Shown: positions 63,972 through 64,000 of the stretch, piece after piece
Layout of the letters: every line of letters begins with the position of its first letter
How positions within the stretch are numbered: position 1 is the first letter of the stretch
NCBI RefSeq assembly: GCF_004193775.1
Contig: NW_021143952.1
Span: forward strand, 1-64,000
DNA length: 64,000 nt
Source of the DNA: Glycine soja
Taxonomy: Eukaryota > Streptophyta > Magnoliopsida > Fabales > Fabaceae
Direction: 5' to 3'
The notes under the pieces: generated by a model
Database searches by the model: none
Seen by the model: the letters and a program-made list of their open reading frames with translations, nothing else
Told to the model about the DNA's origin: nothing
Translations under genes and position numbers: made by a program

Positions 63972-64000
63972 GAACATCAGATATCGAGACGCTCGAAATT
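63972..64000. repeat. Partial satellite unit at the right window edge
   Basis: AACATCAGATATCGAGACGC followed by TCGAAATT. The unit is cut by the window end, so the array continues to the right. Confidence 0.85.

Larger units (their letters stand above)
1..64000. repeat. Centromeric-type satellite array, ~92 bp unit (CentGm/SB92-like)
   Basis: The whole window is one head-to-tail tandem array. CCGATTCA (or close variants such as CCAATTCA, CTGATTCA) recurs at 92 bp steps, for example at 15, 107, 199, 290, 382, 474, 566 and 658, with occasional 91 bp steps. Every line I read fits the same unit, always in the same orientation, with no inserted element. The unit contains CGAGACGCTCGAAATTGAAC and CTCTCGAGAAATTCAAATGG. 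From memory this is the soybean centromere satellite (SB92/CentGm-1 of 92 bp; CentGm-2 of 91 bp), which is associated with CENH3 chromatin. I cannot assign units to CentGm-1 or CentGm-2 from sequence alone; 92 bp units dominate. An alternative is a related satellite in another phaseoloid legume. Confidence 0.93.

Noticed and set aside
1..64000. CRISPR-like repeat-spacer array
   Set aside because: The entire 92 bp period is repetitive. There are no unique spacers between short constant repeats and no cas genes.
1..64000. CENP-B box in the units
   Set aside because: No TTCGNNNNANNCGGG-type match was found in the unit or its common variants. TTCGATTCAGG and CTCGAAATTG lack the CGGG half.

Overview
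This 64 kb window is one uninterrupted array of a tandem satellite repeat with a unit of about 92 bp. All units run head to tail in the same orientation, and the window edges cut through units. I see no protein-coding gene, tRNA, rRNA, transposon, CRISPR array or unique sequence. The unit sequence and length match my memory of the soybean centromeric satellite family (SB92 / CentGm-1, 92 bp, with its relative CentGm-2, 91 bp). The most likely source is therefore a centromere or pericentromere of Glycine (G. max or G. soja). That identification is from recall, not from a search.

A typical unit (for example 48787-48878) starts at CCGATTCA. It contains the dyad TCGAG-ACG-CTCGA, the palindrome TCTCGAGA (which includes an XhoI site) and an AT-rich TGGTCATAAC stretch, and is about 45% GC. 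Units fall into recurring classes. One main split is between CATATATCGAGACGCTCG units and CATATGGAGACGCCCG units (which carry an NdeI site).

Layout, left to right. 1-3740: an ordered higher-order repeat (HOR) built from seven unit classes, here named A, B, G, C, D, E, F, with blocks skipped. 3741-7845: more diverged mixture with older 13- and 18-unit relationships. 7846-11151: tandem duplication of 1653 bp. 11152-12679: mixture. 12680-22258: tandem duplication of 4872 bp whose second copy lacks two units; nested six-unit (552 bp) and seven-unit (643 bp) HORs lie inside. 22259-23811: mixture with a 644 bp offset repeat. 23812-29252: overlapping tandem duplications of 1380 and 2024 bp. 29253-37320: mixture with a 552 bp duplication and two 8-bp deletion units. 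37321-40134: second 1380 bp duplication. 40135-46621: mixture with 1564 and 920 bp offset repeats. 46622-47930: 644 bp duplication. 47931-49061: mixture. 49062-58443: nested duplications at offsets 1933, 3862 and 5795 bp containing 644 bp HORs. 58444-60410: mixture with a 184 bp dimer run. 60411-63971: 2298 bp offset duplication; the last 29 bases begin another unit.

The many short open frames (60-130 codons) are by-products of the satellite. The unit is not a multiple of three, so each frame runs about 2.5 units before the TGA in AAATTGAAC. The biological content is the array architecture: recent segmental duplications of whole-unit multiples, nested HORs, and possible structural motifs for centromeric chromatin. 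I found no new gene system and do not claim one. Boundaries were read by eye and are good to roughly 10-50 bp.
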